Shown: positions 1-10,410 of the stretch, piece after piece
Layout of the letters: the number at the start of each line of letters is the position of its first letter
Position numbering within the stretch: position 1 is the stretch's first letter
Virus record (IMG/VR): IMGVR_UViG_3300031703_000012
Location: 1-47,495 of that record
Direction: 5' to 3' (one strand)
DNA length: 47,495 nucleotides
From: a virus
Notes under the pieces: model-generated
Told to the model about the DNA's origin: nothing
The model's input: only the letters and a program-made list of their open reading frames with translations
Database searches by the model: none
Position numbers and translations under genes: made by a program

Positions 1-3000
1 CAGATGTCGCAAGTGTATATGGCGATGTTATTCCGCCTGACACTACATCAATCGTACCTACGTGATGGGCTGTCATAATACTTGTTAGCGTTATACTCGA
101 AACAGGTGCAACTGTTGCATTAAATGATTCAGTCGTATCAGTTCCTGGCGTCAATGTTTCAACGTAAGTACCATAGTCTTCTAAATTAACGATAGTAGCA
201 TTGATGTCCAACGTCAACCCAGTAACATCTAGTGATGACGGATTGACCGCAGTCACTGAGTATGGATTTCCTTCATGATACGAATCTGTATCGATAACTG
301 TAACCAATGCATTACTTATTAGATCAATTGAAAATCCATCAACGATAACAGTACTTGGTGATAAAACAGAGGGACTTGCTATACTTTCTGCAACTATAGA
401 GTCGTACACAAACTGAGTTTTATTAAACCAAATATCGACTCCGTCAATAGACGCAGATGGTGTCGTTAGATCATCTGTTACATTGCGGTGAGGGAATATT
501 GGATTGTTCACAGTTCCAACGTATGCCAAATCAGATGGCGTATTACTTAATCCAATATAATCTACATTGCAATTCCATAAGTTTCCATCAAGTCTTACTT
601 CATTGCCAAACTTATATGATGTTGAATTATTCCATGTGTCTATGTTGGCGTAATCGCTCGTTGCATCAAATAACGTTTCCAACTCAGATATATTATATAT
701 AACATTGTCTGCTTCGGTGTCAAGCAAATCGCCTGCTGTTAATAATGTAGTTACATTTTCTTCATATGATTTCACGTCAAATATAGGCGCGTTTACCTTA
801 TTAACAAACACTATATCGCTGCTGCTAAAATCAATAACAGATGGATTTAACACAACATCAGATGGAGTAATTTCGATTTCAGTCGATTCGGTTATGGTTG
901 TATCACCAAAGTTACCCTGTCTAAACATAAATTCTTCATCTATGTTAATCGTACTTCTGCCGTCGTTTATAAGTTTACTACGCGCAACAGATTGTATTAC
1001 AGACTTTGTACCTTTTGCCTTAATCACTCCTTGAAAAAACTTACTAACTGCTGTATCTGATAAACTTAACCTTGAAACCCAATCTCTGTTAACATTGTTA
1101 AGCATCAAATTCTCTGCTTTGGTAATTTGCTTATTGAACTTATCTACATTAAAATCGTAGAAATTTGAAATCTCTTCAACCGTTGAATCAAAGTTCTGCA
1201 TTATAGTATTATCTCTAACTAAGAATCCAGGCGCTTGCTTAGCACCAGTCCAGTTGCGAGTACGCTGACCAATCAATTTTAATCGCAGTTGTCTAACATT
1301 GGTTACATCATCAAACACGGTTTCATTAAATTGTGTTACATTATTGAATAGGAACGCATGTTCGTGTGTTACCATCGCAGTACCAATACTAGCAATAGCA
1401 GTCACGCCAGGCTTTGTTTCAACTGTCAATGAATTAGTATCTCGATTTATAAGTAAATCAGATGCTTCAATTGTATGTCGTCCTTCATTCAGAATGGAAT
1501 TTAACTTTCCAGGCAATGTATTATATTCTAACACAACATGTGATGTATTAGCAAATGATATTTTTCTGTCAATGGGAATAATATATGTATCATCTACCGA
1601 TGCGGTGATCGCCCATTGAGCAAAACTGAATGCTTTGCCATCTCCAGTTTTTCCAAATTGATAACCAACACTATCTAAGTATGCATAGTTACCACGTATA
1701 AAGTTATATACATCTTGTATGCGAACAAATTGTGCTTCATATTCTGCAATAGATACGACATCTGAAAAATATTTGTATTTCTTTATAGTCGCAGTATCAT
1801 TCAAATTAATATTAATATGATCATTTACATTTGATGTACGTGGTTCAAGGAATTTAAATTGTTGCTTATGATTAGTAATGCCATCTACTGTATAACTTGT
1901 TGCATTTTTTGTAATAGTAATATTACATGCAACATGAACATCTGATGGCGAACTAGTATACATTATCAACGGTGCATCCAGTTGATTTAATGTATACTTG
2001 CCATTGGAGCCAGTTTCGGTTTCAATCTTCATTAAATGAGGTGCTGTAAATCCACCCAATTGTTGCAGTAATCTCGTATCACTGAGAATATAATTAGTAG
2101 TAAAGACGTCATCAAAGAAATTTCTCTGAGCATATGATGTTTGTACTTGGTTAATACCAGGACGATATTGGGTACCATCATGGTTTACATTCGCATTAAA
2201 TGTTGCTTTCGCTGCCACATATCCAGGATATGTTTCTTTATCTGCAAGTTTCGCTGTTGCTGTTGCTGAACGTAATTCAATCGTTGGCTTAGTTTGGTAA
2301 TTACCTCCACGAGATGTTAACGTAACACCTATGATTTTAAAATTTAAATCGAAATCTAAGGTTGCAGTCGATTTGTAATATAAGCCGCCGCCGCTTATTA
2401 ATATCTCCGTATCGGGCTCAAATGATGAGTCACTTGATAACACAGATATTGAATCTATATACGCAGCCTTATTATTTGTATTGTCATACATCATAGTAGT
2501 AGTGATCAATCCTTTGGTGAATCTGTCAATATTCATTCCAGTGATGTTTGTAAATGATCCATGCACACTCGTTTGAAAGAAGTCTGTCCAGGCTTTGGTT
2601 GGATTTAATTTAACGACTGCATCGACCATCGCTGCATGACCCAATGAACTATTGCGCCATTCGAACTCAACTGGTGCCCAATCGCCAAATACAAATGGTG
2701 TTGCTTTATCGAGATCAGTGGGTGTGCCCAATACAACTGCTGGATCTTCCAATAATCCAGTAACAGTTACAGGACTTTTAGTTGCGAAGTCCCAGTAGTA
2801 TCTTGCGAAATATAAATCTTGCTTTATTGGTGTAGATGGTTCGCTAACCAATCCAGTGTTGAATGCACTTAACATTGCTGTTCGTTTAGTCGGATCAGTC
2901 CAACTATAGTTTTCATCCCACCATGAAGGCTTATCACTATATCCTAGCATATGCCAAGGTGTGATGTGAGGTGTCGTTGTACCAAACAATACATTGTACG

Positions 3001-6000
3001 CACCTTTCCAATGACCCGGAAGGTTAGATTTTAAATGACCTTCTGTGATTGAAATGGATGAATAATTCCACGTAGTTGAATCAAGTGCATCAAAATAGTT
3101 TGCTGGATTTAATGTAGTTTGTGCTGTCTTTGTGTACCAATCTTTAAAATATTTGTCTACGTAGTTGTCTATTTTATTTAATGTGTACCAAGTACCACGA
3201 TGTTGCGATGGTAAATATTTGACAAAACTATTCGCATAATGCGAATCTTGCTTACGCATTCCATTATACACACGAGTCTCTATGTCGTACAATACTGCCG
3301 CAACTGGATCAAAGTTAATGTCATTAATTTTTGCTAATTCAGCATTCGCCTTTAATGTATACACACTTCCATCATGTCCTATCAATTCATTAGAAAGCAC
3401 TTGAGGAACATATGTATGCGATAATCCAAGTTTAGCCATACTCGCTGGTACATTACTATCGGCATCCATTTGATAATAATATGATCTGATAGAAGTAAAT
3501 TGGATATCTGTGAATTCTACTGGAATAGAAATTAATGTTATCTTACTACCATCTAAAGTATAATCTTTGCCCAATGTTAATAGATGAGTGACTGCAATAT
3601 TATCACCATCTCTGTTATCTGTGCAATACAAATACATATGATCTTTTCTGAAATCATCATTGTTAAGTGTAATACCCAAATGATAGTCAACAGTACCAGC
3701 AATATATGCTACTTCCACATACTGTGATCGTTGCGAGTATAGCATATTTGAATTCTTATGAACTGCTGTTCCTTTATGTGATTGTGTCATCGCATCTATT
3801 ACATCTGTGGTCAATGCGCGAACATCGTTGTATGGTTTTGTTTTATATAAGCGTTTTGTTTGTGCCATGACACGCTGCTTAAATGACCACCAATCTCTTC
3901 CCTGTTCAAATAAGGCTGTTGCGATATTCATTTCATCAATTCCATAACACAAGTCATGCATAATGCTTATATCATCATGTAAAAATATTTCACCAGCATA
4001 TGATTTAACGATAATGCTGCTATGATAATTGTTATCACCAAACGCATCGCCCACAAATCCTGGCGTGCTTTCTATGATACTTAACCAATGTGATAATGTC
4101 TCTTGTATTGTAAATTCTGTTACCAACTCATTATTTGCATTATGTAGATGAACATCTGGTATTTGAGTTTGCTCAGCATTGCTGCGCGTTGTATCATTAT
4201 TGTAATATTCCACATCTATTGTAGCAAAATTAGATTGCTCATCAGCGACTTGGATATCTGTTATCTCTATTGTAGTTTCATTGATATCATATTCAGATGC
4301 TGGCAATTTTCTTCCATTAACATATACAGTATGAAAAAATTCATCCTGTGATAGGTTTGTTATGATGCGACCTCTGTTCAATACTGAATCAGATGCTGAA
4401 CCAAATTCAAGTACAAATGATACTTCATCTGGCAATGTGACTGTAATTTCTTCACCAATAACAGATGTCGGGAATATACTACCATCAGTATTGTAGAATG
4501 TTAAATCCTTTGCTGGTGTAATGTCGTGAAACACATATGATGTATCTTTGCCCAATATCAACTCTGGCTGATTTGTTCTACTTCGGTTGTATACACCTTC
4601 TGATAAAACTTCAGTTGTTGTTATATTGCCATCTCGCTCAAATACCAAGAACTCTTTGTCAACTCTCCAATTACCATACCCAACTGGAACAGTAATGATT
4701 GAGTCTTCTGCAAATAATTGAATACTGTCTTTAGCACCCATTGAATACGAACTAGGTATATATGTACTTGCATTGTTCATTCCTTTAACAAAGAAATAAT
4801 ATCCTGGGATCTCAGCAGCAACGTGTCCCATATCTCTTGAGTAGGTGTAGCGTTCTGTGAATAGATTATTTTCAAACACAATGTTTGCACCAGTGCCAGA
4901 ATCTTTATATGAGATTGCGAAATTCAATTCGCTATCAACTGTTCCAGTGCCAACTTTGTATGAAAACACCTTGCTACTTACAAATGAACTTCCATTGAAA
5001 CTACTTAATGATGTTCCTTCGTGATCGCATAATTTAAATAATGGCGCTGTGTTTGGCAGTGCTTTATTCTGTGCTAACTTAATTTCGCCATCGTAATACA
5101 TATCACTTTTTGTATATGCACCAGTTCCTGACAACGAATCGTTTAAAGTAACGAATGTATCTCCATCCGTAAATGTATATGTGCGTTCAACTTCTGTTAG
5201 TATATCGGCTGCTGCTTTGATGTATATACCATTCCCTGTTGCAATACGCGAACCTAATGCAATCCCAGTAGCGTCTAAATCAGACAGTACATAATCTACT
5301 TGTCCTTTAAACACAACATCAGTTGCATAATTTGCATGACCATGATCAGTCATGTGCATTAATGTATCAAATTGTATAATCGGACGCTTCGCTCTGTTTT
5401 CAATAGTACAACTATCTAGTGCGACAAACGAAGTAATTAGTGTTTCTAAATATAATATACTGTCCTTATGTACCCAGTGGTTTGCGCGTGACCACGAACT
5501 TGCAATATTGTCAGATGTATCTATTACAATATAATCTTTAATAGTATGTACTTGTGCTACCGATTCTATGGAATAACTATAAGGAGTAGTATCCGTGAAG
5601 AACTTTTGGCCAGTTGAATCTATTAGTAATTTAAAACTAATTCGAGTACCAACGCCTGTCACTAAATATGTATTATCTGCAATAGCAGCATCGTAACCAA
5701 TGAATTTTATTTTCAATCCATTGAACAACTCAACAGTATTTTCACTATCTGTAATTGTTCCTAGTGGTGCACCAGTGATAGTTGTTATCGGATTATCGTC
5801 GCCAGCAACCGAAAAGGTTGATTCATACACTGGGAGTTCTGCTGCCCAATAGTAAGAAACAAAATTTACAAATTTGTCTATGTTGATAGGCGGCGCATAT
5901 ACATATGCATTAGAGTTATATGCTGCATTATAACTATATTCATCAAAGTTCATTGCAACACTATTCGCGATATCACTAACTGAAATTGTATGTGTAACAT

Positions 6001-6304
6001 TGTCTAATTCGTCAGTAGTAATGATTCCAGGTTCTAATTGATGTGCTGTGCTGTTTGTGTTTAAATAATTATCATCATAACGAATTAGTGACTTACCAGA
6101 CATATTGCCTACAAATGCATCAACATTTTCCATGTCGCCTTTTGATATCATCTGATCAAATGTTGCGTCTAGCCATTTCTTGTTAAGGTCTGTCTTAAAT
6201 GGCGTAGGTAACTTATTTACAGATTTGATTTCATTTACAGGGTAATCACCAGATCTCTTCTTAGGATCTGCTTGCTCTTGTTTATTAGATTTATAATTTT
6301 CCAT
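1..6304 (-). CDS. Giant virion structural protein (probable baseplate), 3' end outside window
   Basis: An open minus-strand frame starts at ATG 6304 (protein MENYKSNKQEQADPKK...) and stays open to the window edge, giving at least 2101 residues. I checked the frame by hand at about ten places and found no stop. An AAGGTAAC ribosome site lies just before the ATG, overlapping the gp6 stop region, so it is translated with gp6. The protein is Asn/Thr/Asp/Tyr-rich and beta-like, with no signal peptide or membrane segment seen. Segments such as WNNSTSYKFGNEVRLDG (near bases 600-650) and QRTRNWTGAKQAPGF resemble very large structural proteins that follow gp6 in cyanophages and pelagiphages. In T4 this place is held by gp7-gp10, the outer wedge. 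Baseplate location is inferred from position; no enzyme motif was recognised. Confidence 0.8.
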   Translation of the reverse strand, partial: MENYKSNKQEQADPKKRSGDYPVNEIKSVNKLPTPFKTDLNKKWLDATFDQMISKGDMENVDAFVGNMSGKSLIRYDDNYLNTNSTAHQLEPGIITTDELDNVTHTISVSDIANSVAMNFDEYSYNAAYNSNAYVYAPPINIDKFVNFVSYYWAAELPVYESTFSVAGDDNPITTITGAPLGTITDSENTVELFNGLKIKFIGYDAAIADNTYLVTGVGTRISFKLLIDSTGQKFFTDTTPYSYSIESVAQVHTIKDYIVIDTSDNIASSWSRANHWVHKDSILYLETLITSFVALDSCTIENRAKRPIIQFDTLMHMTDHGHANYATDVVFKGQVDYVLSDLDATGIALGSRIATGNGIYIKAAADILTEVERTYTFTDGDTFVTLNDSLSGTGAYTKSDMYYDGEIKLAQNKALPNTAPLFKLCDHEGTSLSSFNGSSFVSSKVFSYKVGTGTVDSELNFAISYKDSGTGANIVFENNLFTERYTYSRDMGHVAAEIPGYYFFVKGMNNASTYIPSSYSMGAKDSIQLFAEDSIITVPVGYGNWRVDKEFLVFERDGNITTTEVLSEGVYNRSRTNQPELILGKDTSYVFHDITPAKDLTFYNTDGSIFPTSVIGEEITVTLPDEVSFVLEFGSASDSVLNRGRIITNLSQDEFFHTVYVNGRKLPASEYDINETTIEITDIQVADEQSNFATIDVEYYNNDTTRSNAEQTQIPDVHLHNANNELVTEFTIQETLSHWLSIIESTPGFVGDAFGDNNYHSSIIVKSYAGEIFLHDDISIMHDLCYGIDEMNIATALFEQGRDWWSFKQRVMAQTKRLYKTKPYNDVRALTTDVIDAMTQSHKGTAVHKNSNMLYSQRSQYVEVAYIAGTVDYHLGITLNNDDFRKDHMYLYCTDNRDGDNIAVTHLLTLGKDYTLDGSKITLISIPVEFTDIQFTSIRSYYYQMDADSNVPASMAKLGLSHTYVPQVLSNELIGHDGSVYTLKANAELAKINDINFDPVAAVLYDIETRVYNGMRKQDSHYANSFVKYLPSQHRGTWYTLNKIDNYVDKYFKDWYTKTAQTTLNPANYFDALDSTTWNYSSISITEGHLKSNLPGHWKGAYNVLFGTTTPHITPWHMLGYSDKPSWWDENYSWTDPTKRTAMLSAFNTGLVSEPSTPIKQDLYFARYYWDFATKSPVTVTGLLEDPAVVLGTPTDLDKATPFVFGDWAPVEFEWRNSSLGHAAMVDAVVKLNPTKAWTDFFQTSVHGSFTNITGMNIDRFTKGLITTTMMYDNTNNKAAYIDSISVLSSDSSFEPDTEILISGGGLYYKSTATLDFDLNFKIIGVTLTSRGGNYQTKPTIELRSATATAKLADKETYPGYVAAKATFNANVNHDGTQYRPGINQVQTSYAQRNFFDDVFTTNYILSDTRLLQQLGGFTAPHLMKIETETGSNGKYTLNQLDAPLIMYTSSPSDVHVACNITITKNATSYTVDGITNHKQQFKFLEPRTSNVNDHININLNDTATIKKYKYFSDVVSIAEYEAQFVRIQDVYNFIRGNYAYLDSVGYQFGKTGDGKAFSFAQWAITASVDDTYIIPIDRKISFANTSHVVLEYNTLPGKLNSILNEGRHTIEASDLLINRDTNSLTVETKPGVTAIASIGTAMVTHEHAFLFNNVTQFNETVFDDVTNVRQLRLKLIGQRTRNWTGAKQAPGFLVRDNTIMQNFDSTVEEISNFYDFNVDKFNKQITKAENLMLNNVNRDWVSRLSLSDTAVSKFFQGVIKAKGTKSVIQSVARSKLINDGRSTINIDEEFMFRQGNFGDTTITESTEIEITPSDVVLNPSVIDFSSSDIVFVNKVNAPIFDVKSYEENVTTLLTAGDLLDTEADNVIYNISELETLFDATSDYANIDTWNNSTSYKFGNEVRLDGNLWNCNVDYIGLSNTPSDLAYVGTVNNPIFPHRNVTDDLTTPSASIDGVDIWFNKTQFVYDSIVAESIASPSVLSPSTVIVDGFSIDLISNALVTVIDTDSYHEGNPYSVTAVNPSSLDVTGLTLDINATIVNLEDYGTYVETLTPGTDTTESFNATVAPVSSITLTSIMTAHHVGTIDVVSGGITSPYTLATS

Positions 6305-6312
6305 ATGTTACC

Positions 6313-9300
6313 TTAAATTGCCTTAATGTTTGCTTGTGTTATGCTAGTTACGATGTCGATATCTACGACAGTCGCGTCTGGTATGAATAACTCATCTGTC
6401 AATGGTGTTATTTGGAATAATGAACCAAATACACTAGTAGAACTTTCTGGTACTATTACGAATGAACTTATAACACCGATCAATTCGTTATGTACATATG
6501 CTGCCAATTCAGTGAAATAGAATGTCTCTCCGAAATCCCAAAGACCTATATCAAAGAAATTATTGATTGCAATAATCACTTTTGCCTTAATATCATTGTC
6601 TGTGAAATTCACGCCTGGAACTTTGATAACATTGAATCTTGCTCTCACTTCTGGATCTGCTACTGAACCAAATAATACTTTGTATTTAACTGGTCTATAG
6701 ATGATGGTATCACTCATTGCTTTCTTTGTATCAACCGAACTAGATTGGTTGAACTGTCTATTTATTTCATCTATAGTTGGTGGCTGTGGCTTACCAGAAA
6801 ATAAACGTGATTCCAACAACCAAGACTTGAAGGAATTATCATATTCCCTTGTCAATGTAAAGATATCAATAATGTTTGACAAACTAGGATCTACTATTTC
6901 ATTCTCTGCTGGGATATGTGTCCACTCAAATCGCAATGCGCTCTTTGATTCAGCGATACCCACTATATCAAAATATGCATCTGGATTGTCTGCGCGTGAA
7001 TCAGTAGAACTATCTAATAACGCAACGATGACTTTGTTTGATTGATATAATCCATTTGAATCTATATTATATCCCCATACATAAAATTTAACAAATGTAG
7101 CAGTTGTTGTATCATATAATTCAATGATGTCACGATTTCGTTTTTTAGTGAATTCATTGATATTGTATTCGTTTGTTAGATTCGAGAATTCAATTTGATC
7201 TGTTTCTATTTCATATCTAGATATGCGAGTAGTAACATCATAACCTGATCCTACTATCGCAGGAGTCACGTCGATTAACCACTTTAATGGACTAGTATCA
7301 ACTACTGGTGTAATTACTTCCCAATATGCAGGTATCGCTTCATATCTATATTTTAATTGGAATGCTGATTCACTAGTTAATCTTGCTATAATATCTGCTT
7401 TTTCTGCTGTTGTAAATTGTTTTGCAAATGATGGATAGATCATATCCAATGAAGCACCCGTTGGTATTTCAATATCAAATGCGATCGCGCCAGTACCAGT
7501 AATAGTTAATCCAGATGCTTCGCCCTGTGTGTCATCTATTCCTCTACCATTGGCAAATATACTTGATACTTTCGCCCAATATTCCTCACCGCCTGATGTG
7601 AATTTAACTAATGCACCTATCGTGATATATTTTAAGTAATGAAGTTGAGCAGAACCAACCCCTTGTATCACACTTTGATAGTCATTGAAATACCCAGTAG
7701 TTTTATCATTGGTCTGCCATGTAAATATAACAGCATTCGGACTTACTTCATTTATAATTTTAGTTCTTAATGCCTCAAATGATGTTTTGAAGTCAGAGTA
7801 ATACAAATTCAATAACTCATGATCATGTATCGCAGGCTTAATGTAATTTTCAAATACACTGTTGACAACAATATCATCAGTATGTTCTACTTTAGTGTCA
7901 GTTGAACGTGTAAGTGTACCGTCTGTGCCAAACAAATGTAGATTAGAATATGTACCAGTTGGATCATATAATTTAGCATAGCGACTATGTCCACTATGAG
8001 TTCGGTTGATGCTTTTTATTTTTAAAATATTCTCGCTTTGATTCAATAAAAAATTATTATAATCGTCTGCGGTAATCATTCTGTCTTGTGTTACGTAATT
8101 ACGTGGTGCGTTTGTTTTGATTGTATCTATTGTTTCTGCACTACTTGCATTAACTACTGAAGATTTTAATTGCAATCCAACTGTCATCGTATACGTGTTA
8201 CCATCTACACCGCTATAACTAATATTGATAGTTTTGTTTGATATATCGTCTGGACGCAATGTATAAGATATATTCTCACTTACACGATACCATACACGTA
8301 TGATATTCTTTGGGATAGTACCAAAATTCTCATCAGTGAACATAATACTTATCTGATTATTTGCTCGTGTCTTTACTGCGAATATTTCACCATTTGCCTG
8401 AATATTATTATAGATTTCATTGTGACCAAAAACACTATCGACCTTAGTCCATTCTGCTCCTATAGTACCATTTTCGTCAATTGACTGAACCCATACATCT
8501 GAATTATTAACGTTTGGAACATCTATGTCAAGTGAAAGATTACTGATAGGATTGTCTATTACAAAATCCTTATACTGCAATGCGCCCTGTTTGAATCCAC
8601 AGAAGAATCCAGATGTATTACTACTAACACCCTTGCCATCATTCTTATATATCAATGTAAATGCTGATGTTGGATTAGGAGTTGTTTCTGCCATGCTGCG
8701 AGATTGTCCGTTGTAATCTAAACTGATCACGTCAAACGATGAACTTGCTCCCGCTGCGGTTCCTTGAATTGAAAACTTAATTTGATCATTCGTAGCATTT
8801 AAATTATAATATTCAACTTGCTGACCAGCAATGTCAACATTAATTCTTGGTGTACCGAATTGATTTCCACTCGCAAATGCCGCATTCATAACAGTAATGA
8901 AATCATCTAGGTTATTGATGTTGGATGTGCTTTCATATCTAATTTCTTTACCAGCCAACGTAGTACCATCACTGCCGATTACAGTTTCATTAGTTTTTAC
9001 ACTAACTACTTTTAATTCACCGAATGCTGCTACGTTACGTCTCGGTTGATAACCTATGAATTCTGCCAATTTAAATACAGAATCTTGACGCACTGCTGTA
9101 CTCAAGAAGTTGTTACGAGTATTTAAATCTGCACGGAATGCTAAGTTGTGTCCGAACTGTGCAATAAGATCTAGTAGTGCAACGAATTCACTTGATTCAA
9201 TCCAGTCATTATAATTCTCTGGATACTTTGCTCGTACATAGTCAACCATCGTACTACGAATGGTAGTATAATCGTATGCTTGAAAATTCGCATTAATATA

Positions 9301-9366
9301 CGAATCATACACAACGGTATAATCTTCCGCTGCAAATAACTTTGATTGTCTTACTGATTGTGTCAT
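6313..9366 (-). CDS. 6: Baseplate wedge subunit gp6
   Basis: A 1017-residue T4 gp6-type wedge protein. In T4 gp6 dimers form the inner ring of the baseplate and hold the wedges round the hub. The N-terminal 110 residues carry the clear family signature: YDSYINANFQAYDYTTIR, the LLDLIAQFGHNLAFRADLN stretch, then FLSTAVRQDSVFKLAEFIGY. It is longer than T4 gp6 (about 660 residues) but near the length seen in marine T4-like phages. It lies 3 bases after gp25 and 8 bases before the giant structural gene, so the three form one transcription unit. Identity is secure; the extra length in the middle is not explained. Confidence 0.93.
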   Translation of the reverse strand: MTQSVRQSKLFAAEDYTVVYDSYINANFQAYDYTTIRSTMVDYVRAKYPENYNDWIESSEFVALLDLIAQFGHNLAFRADLNTRNNFLSTAVRQDSVFKLAEFIGYQPRRNVAAFGELKVVSVKTNETVIGSDGTTLAGKEIRYESTSNINNLDDFITVMNAAFASGNQFGTPRINVDIAGQQVEYYNLNATNDQIKFSIQGTAAGASSSFDVISLDYNGQSRSMAETTPNPTSAFTLIYKNDGKGVSSNTSGFFCGFKQGALQYKDFVIDNPISNLSLDIDVPNVNNSDVWVQSIDENGTIGAEWTKVDSVFGHNEIYNNIQANGEIFAVKTRANNQISIMFTDENFGTIPKNIIRVWYRVSENISYTLRPDDISNKTINISYSGVDGNTYTMTVGLQLKSSVVNASSAETIDTIKTNAPRNYVTQDRMITADDYNNFLLNQSENILKIKSINRTHSGHSRYAKLYDPTGTYSNLHLFGTDGTLTRSTDTKVEHTDDIVVNSVFENYIKPAIHDHELLNLYYSDFKTSFEALRTKIINEVSPNAVIFTWQTNDKTTGYFNDYQSVIQGVGSAQLHYLKYITIGALVKFTSGGEEYWAKVSSIFANGRGIDDTQGEASGLTITGTGAIAFDIEIPTGASLDMIYPSFAKQFTTAEKADIIARLTSESAFQLKYRYEAIPAYWEVITPVVDTSPLKWLIDVTPAIVGSGYDVTTRISRYEIETDQIEFSNLTNEYNINEFTKKRNRDIIELYDTTTATFVKFYVWGYNIDSNGLYQSNKVIVALLDSSTDSRADNPDAYFDIVGIAESKSALRFEWTHIPAENEIVDPSLSNIIDIFTLTREYDNSFKSWLLESRLFSGKPQPPTIDEINRQFNQSSSVDTKKAMSDTIIYRPVKYKVLFGSVADPEVRARFNVIKVPGVNFTDNDIKAKVIIAINNFFDIGLWDFGETFYFTELAAYVHNELIGVISSFVIVPESSTSVFGSLFQITPLTDELFIPDATVVDIDIVTSITQANIKAI

Positions 9367-9369
9367 AAT

Positions 9370-9744
9370 TTATAACTCGCCTGATTCACGGTCAAACTTT
9401 AATTCAAGTTCGGTTGCCGTCGTTGTCGGTATATACAATAATTCTATTATTACTGTCACCGTATGTTTATCTTCTTCTACCCTAACGATTTCACTTCTTA
9501 AATTGAAACGTGGGTCATAATTCACAATAATTGATACTTCCTGTTGAATTAAATCAACTGTAATATCATCTAGCGGCTGAAATACATAGTATGGCAAATT
9601 ACTACCAAACTCTGGATTCGTCCATTTCTCCCCTTTGCGGATTGAAAAATGATTACTCAAGTCTTGTTTAGCAAGATCTAGATCAGATAGTTGCTTACTT
9701 GTATTCTTTTCACCAATTGTGGTGTAACCGATTATTTTATTCAT
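9370..9744 (-). CDS. 25: Baseplate wedge subunit gp25
   Basis: A gp25-family protein (about 124 residues from the chosen start), the small lysozyme-like-fold wedge protein conserved in contractile systems. The motifs LAKQDLSNHFSIRKGEKWTN, PEFGSNLPYYVFQPLDD and NYDPRFNLRSEIV match the family core. The start is uncertain. ATG 9744 (MNKIIGYTTIGEK) fits the usual family N-terminus, but a late-promoter box lies only 5 bases upstream of it. An upstream in-frame ATG at 9789 has AAGGCGG 7 bases before it, but that sequence sits inside a terminator hairpin and adds a non-family-like 15-residue extension. It is the first gene of the gp25-gp6-giant-protein unit. Confidence 0.9.
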   Translation of the reverse strand: MNKIIGYTTIGEKNTSKQLSDLDLAKQDLSNHFSIRKGEKWTNPEFGSNLPYYVFQPLDDITVDLIQQEVSIIVNYDPRFNLRSEIVRVEEDKHTVTVIIELLYIPTTTATELELKFDRESGEL

Positions 9745-9749
9745 ACATA

Positions 9750-9757
9750 TATTTATG
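9750..9757 (-). promoter_or_regulatory. T4-type late promoter box for gp25-gp6-giant gene
   Basis: The minus strand reads CATAAATA, one base from the T4 late -10 consensus TATAAATA recognised by gp55. It lies just after the terminator that closes the upstream unit and before gp25, so it would restart transcription here. Its closeness to ATG 9744 would give an almost leaderless message. Confidence 0.5.
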
Positions 9758-9789
9758 CAAAAATTAACTACCGTGTTAATGACAGACAT

Positions 9790-9813
9790 AAAAAAACCGC
9801 CTTGTAGACGGTT
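9790..9813 (-). terminator. Rho-independent terminator after the HNH gene
   Basis: On the minus strand a 7-bp stem (AACCGTC / GGCGGTT, one G-U pair) with loop TACAA is followed by a run of T. It lies 30 bases after the HNH gene stop and separates that unit from gp25. Confidence 0.8.
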
Positions 9814-9843
9814 ATATCATGATGATCTATGAATATTTAAGTT

Positions 9844-10398
9844 TTATTGAAAACTTTCCATTTCTTCTATTCTAACATGCTCTGATGGCCAGTTAATATA
9901 ATCTAACCATTCAACTCGTGGGACTGTAATACCAAATGTCTTAGAAGAATAAGCAAGCGCGTGCCATGTAGGCTTCACAGGCTCACGAATAGGTCGCATT
10001 AATTTACTACCCTTCGCACCATTACACTTTTTACACGATGCTACACAGTTTGTCCAACTTGTACCACCACCGAGAGATTTTGGAATAACATGATCGATGG
10101 TTAATTTTTCATTATCAAACGGCTTAGCACAATACTGACACTCGTTTTGATCTCGTATGTATAAATTCCTTCGAGAGAACTTCGCTACAGTAGGTAATCT
10201 ATGATATCGATTCAATATAACGACAGACGGCATCTGCATTTCAAAATTAGCAGAATGCAACATAGTATCGTAACTATCTAGTATTACTATTTTATTTTGG
10301 AAATGTGCCTTTACTGCGTTCTGCCAACTAATAGTACTCAGTGGTAGCATAGACAATGGCTGTGCGTCTGCATTCAATAGCAGCACTCGGTGATTCAT
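9844..10398 (-). CDS. HNH endonuclease
   Basis: A 184-residue HNH nuclease. The zinc-ribbon and metal-binding core is complete: CQYC, then DHVIPKSLGG (about residues 102-111), W-x-N, and CKKCN. The N-terminus NHRVLLLNADAQPLS is typical of a family of free-standing bacterial and phage HNH proteins rather than an intron-encoded one. AAAGGT lies 10 bases before the ATG. It sits between the lysozyme-like gene and a terminator inside an otherwise pure baseplate operon, so it may be a homing-type intruder, or serve in DNA processing late in infection. The biological target is unknown. Confidence 0.85.
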   Translation of the reverse strand: MNHRVLLLNADAQPLSMLPLSTISWQNAVKAHFQNKIVILDSYDTMLHSANFEMQMPSVVILNRYHRLPTVAKFSRRNLYIRDQNECQYCAKPFDNEKLTIDHVIPKSLGGGTSWTNCVASCKKCNGAKGSKLMRPIREPVKPTWHALAYSSKTFGITVPRVEWLDYINWPSEHVRIEEMESFQ

Positions 10399-10410
10399 TA
10401 GGTAATACCT

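Noticed and set aside
457-5534. Several plus-strand open frames of 60-110 codons
   Set aside because: They lie wholly inside the minus-strand giant structural gene, have low-complexity composition and lack ribosome sites.
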